The notes below the pieces were generated by a model. The model ran no database searches, was not told the DNA's origin, and was given only the letters and a program-made list of their open reading frames with translations. The position numbers were made by a program, and so were the translations under genes. A stretch of 64,000 nucleotides of DNA from Labyrinthula sp. Ha (taxonomy: Eukaryota > Sar > Bigyra > Labyrinthulida > Labyrinthulaceae): contig JAALGZ010000050.1 of the NCBI GenBank assembly GCA_015227615.1, positions 186,001 to 250,000 of the forward strand. The letters run 5' to 3'. Within the stretch, counting starts at the first letter, position 1, and each line of letters begins with the position of its first letter. This document shows positions 8,458 through 18,406 of the stretch, one piece after another.

Positions 8458-11133
8458 ATGAATCAATTTTATCCTGAGTTATTGAAAGAAGCTGATGAAT
8501 CATTGGAAAATTTATTGATTAGAATGAAAGAATCAGTTGTATTAAATATACCATTATATATACAGAAAGATATAGAAGATATAGCACCTGGTTTTAGAGA
8601 CGAAGTAGAGTTGGTGAAAAGTGAAATGCAGTTAGAGGAAAACGATGGTGTTATCAAAGTTTCTATACGTAAGAAAGCTTTTCAACAAGATACAACACCT
8701 CCTCAAAAACCAGCATATAGGAAATCAACTACTAAAATGCAGCCCTCTTCCAGCATCCCTTTCCTAAAATTCTTTAGAAAAAACCCTGGATCTTATATTA
8801 GTCCTACAAAAGAAAATCGAAAAGTTCTAGAAAACAAAAGAGGAAACAATCTATCCGTTAAAGAAAAAAGTATTGAAAAAAATAATTTAACGGACAACCA
8901 AAGTTCTTTGGAAGTGAGAAAAGCTGTTGGAAATGAAAGAAAGAGGAAGCTCGCCGAAGTCATTAAGCAGAATGAAGACAAGAGTTTGAAAAAACATAAG
9001 AGCGAAGAAGTATCGAACTCTCCTTCCCAAAATGCTCCAAAGCCTGTTTCGATTCCTCTTCCTGAAAAAAAGCCTCCTGAAATAGGTGATTCAGAGTTTG
9101 ATCTGCTTGCAAAGGACTTGGTTGATGTAGATTACGTTGTGAATAGTACTTCATCAAGTGAGGAAGAGCAAAAAGAGGCAAAAAATATGTTTGAAGCCTC
9201 AGTATTCATGAAACAACAGAAAAATCTTATAATGGAACCATCACAAATAGTCAAGGGTATAAATACAACTAAACATAATATTGACCTTAGCCAGAAGACA
9301 AACATTAGTTACCAAAATCTTCACGTGGGCAACTCGACTGTTTCAAGTGGCACAAAAACCAATGATGTGATACAACCAGATGATGAGATGAATGAAGAAC
9401 CTGTGAAGGAGGTAGAGGATGCCCGAGTTATCGAAAATGGAGAAAACTTGGAGAGGAGAAGATCAACTGAAGACATCTTGGGAGGGATTGTTACAGCAAC
9501 TGGAGCTCAGCTTAATCCGACATACGTTACAAATCAGCAGCTAGTGAGAAAGGTATGTGTTATTATAAATGAATATCAAGTTGAGAATCAAAAGAGGAGA
9601 TCTGTTATGACAACCGATGGATTAGGCGCTTTAAAGGATAACCAAGTTGTTGAAGTAATTGGTAACTCATTATTGAGTGACAAGGGTGTAGAAGATAGTA
9701 CAATTACAAAAAGAAGTGTGAATGAAAAAGAGAGTAGCATTGTTGAAGAGCAGGCGGATAACACTATGAACTTATTTAAGGAGACAACACTTGAATCAAC
9801 TATGTTTGACGACTCCAGTCTGGAAAAAACGGATGATAGTCTACTCGACGGATTTCTCTTGGAAGGGCATCATCAACCTGAAGAGAATAATCAGAATGCG
9901 ATAGCAAAACTTAAACGTAAAGGCTCAAAAACTCAAAAACGGAAAAAAAGTACCAAAACAAATGCAAAAGATGAGTCAAGAAAGATATCGAGGTTGAACC
10001 CATTTTCAATGCATAATATAAAATCTCTAAAATGCATAAATAAGGGAGGCCAAGATGATGATGTGGTGCTAAAAAAGAATATATCTGGAAGAAACAACTT
10101 CAGTCAATCTGAATCGGCAGAAACAGATGTGGGTTTGAACAAGTTGGAGAATCCAGGCACACTGGATATGGGTATAGGTTTGAGGAAAGCCTCGCAAGTT
10201 CAGAAGGGTGAAGTTGGTGAACCATCTACCACCAATGCACAAAATCAACCCAGCTCAAAGCCATCGGAGGTGTCAGAACATGGAAAGCGAAAGGAAACTC
10301 CAAAAAAGCAAGGTCATCGATCACTATCTAATATTGCTGAGTTTACCTCGTTTGAGGGGAATGTAAAAAATTCAACTTTAGAAAAAGCCAAGAGAAATAA
10401 GGAAAGACGCAGGAGTGCTCTGCTCCGTGAACTAGAAAGCAACCTTCTTGTGTCTAAGAACTTGTCTCTAAATAAGAAATCTACGGTTAGGAGTATTCAA
10501 CCTATAAAAGAGAAAGCAGATTCAAGGACCAGTCTCCTAAAAGGAAAATTCACACGTCAAAAACCTTTTAGAGAGGTGGGTAGAAGTCCAGGAGCGAAGA
10601 GAGTTAAAGACACAGGGGACCAGCAAGAACGTAGAAAACATTCCGTGTTAAAACTTCTTGAAAGTAACTTAATAGTAGCAAAGGAAAAAACTAGGGGAAA
10701 ACGGAGGCGATCAGGTAGTAACAACCTTAGTTCCAAGGGTTTAGATGAGTTGTTGCACTCACCCGATGGACTGAAAGGGGCTTCAGAACACAAGAAGGGA
10801 AAAAACCGATTCCTTGCAGAGTTGAAGAACCATAACGCAGCAGTTGACAAGCCGATTGTTGCGAATCAGATGGAGTTTGGTATCCCGGTTACTCGGAGAC
10901 GATCAGCTTCAAACGTTTCTTCTCAAAAATCGGAGCAGGAAAACGGAAGTGTAGGAGTTAAATATAATCTAAACAAAAAGACAAGAAACAGAAGCCAGGG
11001 AATGAGCCCATTGTTAAAAAGCATTCAAGCGCATCTGACAGCTGGCAAATCTGAAACTGAGGAACTTAGTAAGTCTGATAGAGGGAGAAGAGCAGCTCGG
11101 TATTCCATGAAGAAACTGGTTGAAAATCTGTAA
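8458..11133 (+). CDS. Large basic disordered protein with repeated RRxS-leucine motifs
   Basis: 891 aa, intronless, family not recognised. Residues about 1-60 are predicted helical (FYPELLKEADESLENLLIRM and following). The rest is a low-complexity Lys/Arg/Ser/Glu-rich chain, presumably disordered. The C-terminal third repeats a short basic-then-leucine pattern: RRRSALLRELESNLLVSK (about 650), RRKHSVLKLLESNLIVAK (about 725), RNRSQGMSPLLKSIQAHL (about 843) and RRAARYSMKKLVENL at the very end. RRRST, RRRSA, RRRSG and RRKHS all fit the R-R/K-x-S consensus of basophilic kinases (PKA, Aurora). The overall plan (short helical N-terminus, long basic disordered chain) resembles chromosome-scaffold proteins such as INCENP, but I see no IN-box and do not assign it. 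It converges on the methyltransferase gene (84 bp between stops). Confidence 0.8.
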   Translation: MNQFYPELLKEADESLENLLIRMKESVVLNIPLYIQKDIEDIAPGFRDEVELVKSEMQLEENDGVIKVSIRKKAFQQDTTPPQKPAYRKSTTKMQPSSSIPFLKFFRKNPGSYISPTKENRKVLENKRGNNLSVKEKSIEKNNLTDNQSSLEVRKAVGNERKRKLAEVIKQNEDKSLKKHKSEEVSNSPSQNAPKPVSIPLPEKKPPEIGDSEFDLLAKDLVDVDYVVNSTSSSEEEQKEAKNMFEASVFMKQQKNLIMEPSQIVKGINTTKHNIDLSQKTNISYQNLHVGNSTVSSGTKTNDVIQPDDEMNEEPVKEVEDARVIENGENLERRRSTEDILGGIVTATGAQLNPTYVTNQQLVRKVCVIINEYQVENQKRRSVMTTDGLGALKDNQVVEVIGNSLLSDKGVEDSTITKRSVNEKESSIVEEQADNTMNLFKETTLESTMFDDSSLEKTDDSLLDGFLLEGHHQPEENNQNAIAKLKRKGSKTQKRKKSTKTNAKDESRKISRLNPFSMHNIKSLKCINKGGQDDDVVLKKNISGRNNFSQSESAETDVGLNKLENPGTLDMGIGLRKASQVQKGEVGEPSTTNAQNQPSSKPSEVSEHGKRKETPKKQGHRSLSNIAEFTSFEGNVKNSTLEKAKRNKERRRSALLRELESNLLVSKNLSLNKKSTVRSIQPIKEKADSRTSLLKGKFTRQKPFREVGRSPGAKRVKDTGDQQERRKHSVLKLLESNLIVAKEKTRGKRRRSGSNNLSSKGLDELLHSPDGLKGASEHKKGKNRFLAELKNHNAAVDKPIVANQMEFGIPVTRRRSASNVSSQKSEQENGSVGVKYNLNKKTRNRSQGMSPLLKSIQAHLTAGKSETEELSKSDRGRRAARYSMKKLVENL

Positions 11134-11217
11134 GTGTAGTATATAGTTTGTGTATTGGTTTTGTTTGGTAACTATGTTTCATATTCAATAAGTATAACTA
11201 TCTAAGACAGTTCAACT

Positions 11218-12340
11218 TCAACCGGATGAGACTTTGGGGAGGGAATAAATGCACGTATTTCTACCAGGGAAATCAAGAACTTCAGTATACACGTCCTCTT
11301 TGCTGGATAGATACTCGATGAAATCTTCATATGTTTTTACTCTATCACGATTAAATTTCTTCGGAAAAACACAACATGGAATAACAGCAAAAGGTACATT
11401 TAAAATCCTGGCAAAATCTATTGCTGGTTCAGCCGCCGCATCTGGATGAAGACCAACTATTAATTTCACCTGCTGTAGGGTAGAATAAATCTCTTCAACA
11501 TCGTATAAGACACGTACACATTCATTACTATCGCTACTGTTTTTTCTATCTTGTATCGCATATTGAGTGTTTATAGCCTCTCGCTGGGATTGAGCTATGG
11601 AATGTAAGATTTGCTGTTTATCACCTGAATCAAAGCATTTGACAAAGTGGTCAGTAAGAACCATAGGAATATGTCTGACGCGAATTACATCCTCGTTATA
11701 ATCCCTCAACTTCGTCTGCTGAAATTTTGCACCTCGATGAAACATTCCATATTTAAACCTCTTAGCCTATAAATAAAATGATAGAAAAGTTTGCACATAG
11801 CTGGAAAGATTTAGATTTCTTGGTTCTAGCGCCACAGATTCACATCCATGCAAATTACTTAACAAAAAACTCAAATGGCCTTTTCCAGCTGCTACATCCA
11901 AAATAATTCCATTTTGGAATGGAATATCCGAATAATTTTCTATTATCCATCTTCTAAACACATTAGCCCTTCCATCATTTTTTGTTTTTCTCCTTCGTCC
12001 TGAAGTGTTGGGAGTTTGGTTTGGTATTACATTCTTCGGATGTATGAAATAGCATTTTTCTCTAAGAAAATTGGTGAATACAAGTGATTTACTCTAAGTT
12101 GCACCTTCCTTTCTTCATCCAGTGCTTACAAAATGGTTTTCTTTCGGGAAGAAGCAACTGTTGATTCTTCTTGCCACAGCTTTCATGGATCCAGACTCTG
12201 TTTAATCTATTTTCATCCTCACATATTGGAAACATCATAGACCCTGGAATTATCTCCTGCTTACAGCTAAAACATTCTTGATTATATCGGCATTCAAACA
12301 TTCTAACTCCCTTCTTAACTCTATTTTTTCTAAGTTTCAC
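11218..12340 (-). CDS. CCCH zinc-finger / SAM-dependent methyltransferase, three exons
   Basis: Exons are 12340-12093, 12061-11797 and 11766-11218. The two introns are 12092-12062 (31 nt, GTAAAT...TTAG) and 11796-11767 (30 nt, GTGCAA...ATAG). The spliced length is 1062 nt, an exact 353-aa frame. Splicing restores a perfect CCCH finger across intron 1: C71-x8-C80-x5-C86-x3-H90. Before it, residues about 23-55 (CFSCKQEI...PIC...WIHESC) look like another Cys/His metal site. The Rossmann methyltransferase motif I is ILDVAAGKGHLS (about 126-137). The C-terminal part contains IVGLHPDAAAEPAIDFA and the IPCCVFP signature with TYEDFIEYL. This combination occurs in uncharacterised CCCH-methyltransferases of plants, algae and oomycetes; the substrate is unknown. 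A 17-bp ACGT-type element lies 51-67 bp upstream of the ATG. Confidence 0.85.
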
Positions 12341-12390
12341 TTTTTTATCAATGTTGCTTAACGTTTAACTTAAAACATTTACTAAGCAGC

Positions 12391-12407
12391 AATGTAATGA
12401 CGTGGCA
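12391..12407. promoter_or_regulatory. ACGT-core 17-mer upstream of the CCCH-methyltransferase
   Basis: AATGTAATGACGTGGCA is identical (as reverse complement) to 32237-32253, which lies directly upstream of another minus-strand gene. The TGACGTGG core is a bZIP-type (G-box/CRE-like) site. It sits 51 bp from the start codon at 12340. Confidence 0.45.
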
Positions 12408-15400
12408 AAATGTTTCTCAAGCCGAATAATAATAATTAGACAATAGCATTCTTGAAGAAAATATTAAACAAAAGATGTTTTCGGGCTAACTTTTGACTCT
12501 AAAAAACTTAATTATATAAAAATAAAATATATTTTTATATTCTTAGCGTTTTTCTAGTTTAGAACAGTTGATTGCAAGTCATAATTTGGTATATATCTAG
12601 GTGAACTTATCCTTGTTGGACTTTTCAGAGCGAGCAATCTCTCGAAAACAATACTTTATGTAAAAGATAGTACAACTAAAAAATAGGAAAATATATTACT
12701 ATAAGTTCCGGATAGAAATTGTATTTTTGCTCTTAGCCTCTAACTACCAAGAAAACTTGAAATCTTTGTAGAATACTTAGAATCTAAATAGGCTATGCCA
12801 CCAAATAATTGTTTCAAACTGCAGTTTACCACCTCTATTCTTGCTTCTTGTTATATAAAAATGATAACTCTTACTTATTTAATAAATATTTAAATTTAAC
12901 TTTTGTATCACAGCATTCGGGGCTTACTAATTCAATGAACGAATTATTTAACAGGGCACGAAACAGTTCCCAGCTCATCTATCACGGAACCAAGTTATGA
13001 TTAGAAGCAAAATATTTAATGTTAATAAAAATTAAGAAGAATAATATATCGCAAACTTAATCTACTTAAAATCTAAAGATCCTTCTTCTGCACATCCTTG
13101 AGTGGCAAGTTTGTTGAAGGCGAGCACTGCAAGATGTACGAGCGCAACGTTATAGCAACCAAATTTTGTCTATTGAATCACATCTCATCAAAACAATCAT
13201 AAATTTCACCTGTGCATTAATAGTTAATATAAGCCAATATATAAATTCAGTCGAGTAGAAGTGGATAAAATATCTTTACCTCATCGATTTAGCAAGTTTC
13301 AATTTTGAACTACACGAAATAGCCTTAGATGCAAACATGCACAGCCGGTGTCGCATAAGCGCATGATAAATATATAACACAGTGTTTGGATATAAATTGA
13401 ATACCAAGGTAGAAATTCAGTCTCAATATTATCTGACTCACGAAGTCTAATTTGCCGAGGAAAATTATGTCATTGGTGTTCTTATTTTAAAACTGGTGGG
13501 TCTCTTTCAAGAATGGAAGTTATTCTAACTCTGAGAGGTAATAGCCCGCCTTTTTAAAGTTAAATTTAAATATGGGGTTTAAATGAAATTTTCAGTGTTG
13601 TCAATTCATCAGAAATACAAAGAATTTGTTGTAGTTTAAATTATTATTGCAATGTAACATTACACCAAAGCACCAAGTATGACTTGAAAATATTTTCCTT
13701 GTGGTTAGAATTATGTTAATCTAAAGGATGATAGGACATGTTGTCATGGCTAGTATAGAACACTGGGAATCTATCTTTTACACGGCAAAAAACCAAAAAC
13801 TATACTAAATGGACTCAAATTTCACTAAAATAAACAAAAGCAATTTATAAATATTTATTTTTTGTAAATTTCTGAATAGATTAGTGATACTAGGCATTAG
13901 GTGTTGCTCAAGAAAATACCAATGGATTAATGGAGTAAATGCTTCTCTGGGTATTTTTAACTGCAAGATTCAGGAACATAAAATAGATGAATTCCTTTCG
14001 TGTATACTGTTAGTGCAATTTCAATAAGCATAAATCCTGGATAGCTAAGGCTATTATCGGGGTAAGTGAGTTGAGAGACATACAGACATTTCTATAGATG
14101 AGGTAATTTAGTTCTTTTTTCAGAGCATTAACAGATTAAACAGAATTATGAATAAATTTGTCATAAAACTACAGTTTATCGCAATAATAATGATACAGTG
14201 ACAAAAATAAGTAATAAAAATTCTGAAGTTGTTTATATGAAAGCTTGATCTGTAGTTATTATGCACTACTTATTCAGAGAGTACAAACTCTAATGGCGTT
14301 GGTTTGACTTATTACTTTGTAGGAAACTTTGCAAATTCTATATATCATTAAATCTACTTCACAATGATCAGGTCCTAAAAAGCGTGTCGCCGATCGAATC
14401 TGGTGAACATTTATAAGGACATTTTGCAACTGGAGATTACCTTATGCTCCTATACTTATCCAAGCACACCATGTGAAATAAATAAGGAACAGTTTGATAC
14501 TTTATGATACGTACTAGTGGCTTCCGGTACATAGGATGAATGAGTTATTGATTTCAGCTTCTCTTCTTGTGACAAAACCATATAATTACAGTTTTAACTT
14601 TTACTGTTCATTCTGTTTCTTTATTGAGAGGCTAGTATGAAGAAAAAAAGCAAGTTCTAGGAAACTCCCATTCGAAGCTCAGAAAACTCTTTAGTTGAAT
14701 TTTAGTGCGACATAAAATACAGAAGGAGAAAGTCACTGTCGAACTCAATAGTATTACTAAGAATATTTGTCTCTAATAAATTAAATTATTTCTAGTTTAT
14801 AAGACACTCTCTATCCTTGTCATCTACTTTCTATTTTTCCATAAGCCGATTTACCCAAATAATTTATATGATTATGATTGCAATAATGCAAGGTTGTCTT
14901 AAACTCGTTGAGTAATTCTAGGGCTACTGTTGATGATTATCATTTTATATTAAACGAGTTTTCAGTATTTGGGATATAATTTGGAAGACATTGAGGGTAA
15001 AAACAGCCATCTTGGGTAAACCTTAACATTTTGAGCAGTATCAGTTGAGTCTCTGGCCGCATGATCTGCCAGGTTGTTCATCTCAATACTTTGGCCTAAT
15101 AAGAAAAGTGGAGACAAGGCTCTTTTCCGGGATATATATTTATGATCACATCTATTCCATGAATATTCTTGGGTAACTGTAGTCCATTTGCCAAGGTTTT
15201 CATATTACAAAAAAATGGTGTAAGAACTATATCTGGATGATATGACCCTTACTTATGTGGTCAACATATTAGTTAAGGTATTTGGATATATATATAAAGC
15301 AAATATCCAAACCTAAAATTCTTTATAATATCAATTTAGTTTTGATAATTGTTCCTCAAACTATACCCCAGAAATATATGATTAGGAGTATTGTTTATAT

Positions 15401-17704
15401 CCAATGAGTTGACATATCAAATGGTAATCTAGCACAAATAACTGCACAACAAATTATCTGATGTGTTTATAGTAATGAAAGCAAGAAACAATGGAAAGTT
15501 AAGAGTTTGTCCTTTAATTTAAATGGATGAACCTAACGACAAGATACTGTCATAGGCAAGCAAAACAAAAACATGACGGAAATAAACTCAAGGAACTTCA
15601 TTGATGTTCAAATTTCAAACGCTAGTAGGAAGAAAATGCTGCTTTAATATTATTCTCAAATGGTGAATTTACATTGAGGGACAAGCAAATTATCCCAAAG
15701 ATTTAGACTCACGGGCCTAATCGCTCAATTGATGGATTCACGACAATTTTCATCCTCTTAAAGATTCTTAAATGGAAGCTACACAGCAAAAGTAACGTTA
15801 ATATGTGTGAAGGTTTGCACGCTATTAAAAAGAAAACATCTCTATTAAAAAGGTTTAACATTGACAAGAAAAGAAGAATGAAACCAAATTCCTAAATACT
15901 ACGTTGTTCGATGACTTTCTTGATTCTATATCCAGCAAGTAATCTAATAGAAATTAAGATAGTCAAATCAACGTAAACATTGATTTAATGATCCCATGCC
16001 GTTGCATGAGGGTGATGTTACATGGGATGGGATTGTTCACAGGGAATCAACAACGGCGGAAATAGTGCGAGTAGACGATAGTATCATTTTTGGATTGCTT
16101 CCTCTAATTTTGTATTTGGGCTTACTAAATATATTTAGGTAATTATGTGGCTCATATCTGAGATTGAACAAATTGAAATGGAAGTAAGAACAATCGAGGT
16201 GCCTTAGAAAGGACAGTTTTCTGTGAATGTTATGTCATTGTGTTAAGTTATCATATTGATTGTGAGAAACGCGAGGAATTGAAGCAGCTATGCAAGAGAT
16301 ATATCTATATTGTTCACTAGAAATGTTTTCTATGTTTCGAAATTTGAAAAGAACAACCGAAATCTTTCTATTCTAGAAACTTGGAGCTTAAGTTCCAAAG
16401 ATGTAAAAAAATCAAATGTTAGAGTTTACTGCAAAATATTAATGAAAAAGTAATACTATTTTATCTTTTGTTTTCTTTGAAATATTATTCAAGAAAATTT
16501 GAAATATCTGTACCTAATACTCGAGCTTGTTTCTTTCTTAACCAGCAAGAGAAACATTTTATCCTATTAAAATGAATAGTAATCTACATCATCAGAATTG
16601 TGGCATTGAAGAAACATAAAATCAATCAAACAGCAAATAATATGTAAAGTATAACCTAAGAAGTTTCCTCCGGAAAATAACAATTTTAGAATCGATACCT
16701 CTGGTACTTGGAGATAGAGCCAATAAAAACTTTCTAACTCTATACCATCCATAAAACATTGACTAAGCCAGTGAAAACCAAATCTAAAAAGATAAGTATA
16801 CAGCTTTGTGAATAATATTCATATCTTTAGGAAGACTAACTACTCGTTCTTGCCGGAAAGTTGCAAGTTTAACTCAACCCCGAATAATCATTTCCAAAGA
16901 AAGATTGTATTTTCTCATTTTCCAGCTAAAGTGTGGGTAAATAAAAATAATAAATATAATTTAACTCATTTTTGCTAATTTTAGCTATGCCCCCGTGATA
17001 CTCTACTACTGCAACCCCGTTTTCGCGGTGTAATAGTTATACTACTCATTTCATAGTCCAAGAGGTCTTTGTAAAAGAATATTTAGCAAAAAAATTCTAA
17101 ATGTTTGCATCAAATTCTTTATTTTTTAAAAAAGTTTTTGTAATCATTTGAAAGCACTTAAATGTTTGAGTTTAAGTATTTTTCTGCACGAATCGACACT
17201 CTCCAAGAGTGAAGAAGAAGTTCCATACCAGATTTTCCCTCTAGTAACTATTAGTTATAAATAAAAATATTTATTATATTTTTAATTTTTGCTGAGGATA
17301 AAACTCACTGGGTTAGTTTTGTTCTTTCAACACGAAAATACTATATTTTAGGATGGTTTTCTTCATGCGAACAATCAACATGAACTCTTATCAAAACTAT
17401 TGCTCAAACTTCGGAGAACTTAATATTAATGATTTCTTGAATAGTTTTGAGAAATATTGGAAGAAGTGTTACTGTTTTTAATTAGAAATATCTCCAGGAA
17501 TTATATTCAAGATATCGAAACTCTTTCAGATATTCTTAGTTCCACCTATTCACTCAAGCTAGCGAAAAATATCAGCAAGAAATATTTTAAATTAAAAAAA
17601 CTCAATAATAGAACTTATTTTGTGTCCTGCAACTTTGATTGCATTCACTCATGCTATTTTCGAAGAATTCTTCTTTATAGAGTTTGTTTTTTTACATTTC
17701 TTTT
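12408..17704. other. Gene-poor tract of about 5.3 kb
   Basis: AT-rich sequence without an intact gene I can support. It contains a local GC-richer spot near 15990-16140 with a 48-codon frame and an 8-bp inverted repeat. A 98-codon frame at 17457-17753 runs into the eIF2-beta start but lacks any motif. No tRNA or rRNA is seen. Confidence 0.5.
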
Positions 17705-17717
17705 AATTGCCCAAAAT
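17705..17717 (+). promoter_or_regulatory. TTGCCCAAAA element, 32 bp upstream of eIF2-beta
   Basis: AATTGCCCAAAAT, a perfect copy of the recurring 10-mer, lies 32 bp before the eIF2-beta ATG. It is followed by a purine-rich leader up to the start codon. The position fits a transcription-start or core-promoter element. Confidence 0.5.
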
Positions 17718-17749
17718 ATTGAAAGAAAAAGGAAAGAAAAAACAAGAAA

Positions 17750-18406
17750 ATGAGCGATCCAGTGAATGTGGAGGTGGCACCTCCAGAACCCGTTGATTCG
17801 GTCGAAGATATGTTGAATAAATTAAAACTAGCTAAGAAAAAAAAGAAAAAGAAAAAATCATCGTCAAAAACATCGAAATCAGCTGTTACGCAACAAACCT
17901 CAGAATTGCCGCAAGCACCTAACTACGCGTATGGAGAGCTACTTGATCGAATGTATTCTTTATTAGCTGCAAATAATCCAGAGCTTTTGAATAAGAAACG
18001 AGCTGTTCTTCGACCTCCTGAAGTGTCAAGAGTTGGAACGTCAAAAATCCTGTGGTCAAATTTTCCAGAAATTTGCAAAATGATGAAAAGAGAACCAGAA
18101 CATGTTCAGAGATTTTTTCTTGCTGAACTTGGATCAACAGGTAGTTTAGATTCAAATGGTCGATTCACGATAAAAGGAAAGTTTACTCCAAAGAGTATTG
18201 AAAGTTTGTTGAGGAAGTATATTTCGGGTTACGTAACTTGTCAAATGTGCAGAGGTGTTCAGACAACTTTAAAGAGAGACAATATGTCAAGAATGTATTT
18301 TATGCATTGTGCAAGTTGTGGAGCAAATAGAACTGTTACTGCTATTAAAGCTGGATATCATGCAACTGGAAAGGGAGAAAGAAGAGCAGCTCGTGCGAAC
18401 GCCTAA
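17750..18406 (+). CDS. EIF2S2: Translation initiation factor eIF2 subunit beta
   Basis: 218 aa, intronless. An N-terminal acidic segment is followed by one polylysine block (about 29-36, K-box type), then the conserved core: YGELLDRMYSLL (61-72), KKRAVLRPPEVSRVGTSKI, WSNFPEICKMMKREPEHVQR, ELGSTGSLD, and the C-terminal C2-C2 zinc ribbon CQMC...CASC followed by RTVTAIKAGYHATGKGERR. eIF2-beta belongs to the eIF2 GTPase complex that delivers initiator tRNA; its K-boxes bind eIF5 and eIF2B-epsilon, and the ribbon contacts mRNA. It is short compared with yeast (285) or human (333) because the N-terminal arm has one K-box instead of three. The ATG is chosen because the family core begins shortly after it and a core-promoter-like element lies 32 bp upstream. 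Confidence 0.95.
   Translation: MSDPVNVEVAPPEPVDSVEDMLNKLKLAKKKKKKKKSSSKTSKSAVTQQTSELPQAPNYAYGELLDRMYSLLAANNPELLNKKRAVLRPPEVSRVGTSKILWSNFPEICKMMKREPEHVQRFFLAELGSTGSLDSNGRFTIKGKFTPKSIESLLRKYISGYVTCQMCRGVQTTLKRDNMSRMYFMHCASCGANRTVTAIKAGYHATGKGERRAARANA

Noticed and set aside
17457-17753. 98-codon frame overlapping the eIF2-beta start by ATGA
   Set aside because: AT-driven composition, no motif, and the eIF2-beta promoter element lies inside it. At best a relic.
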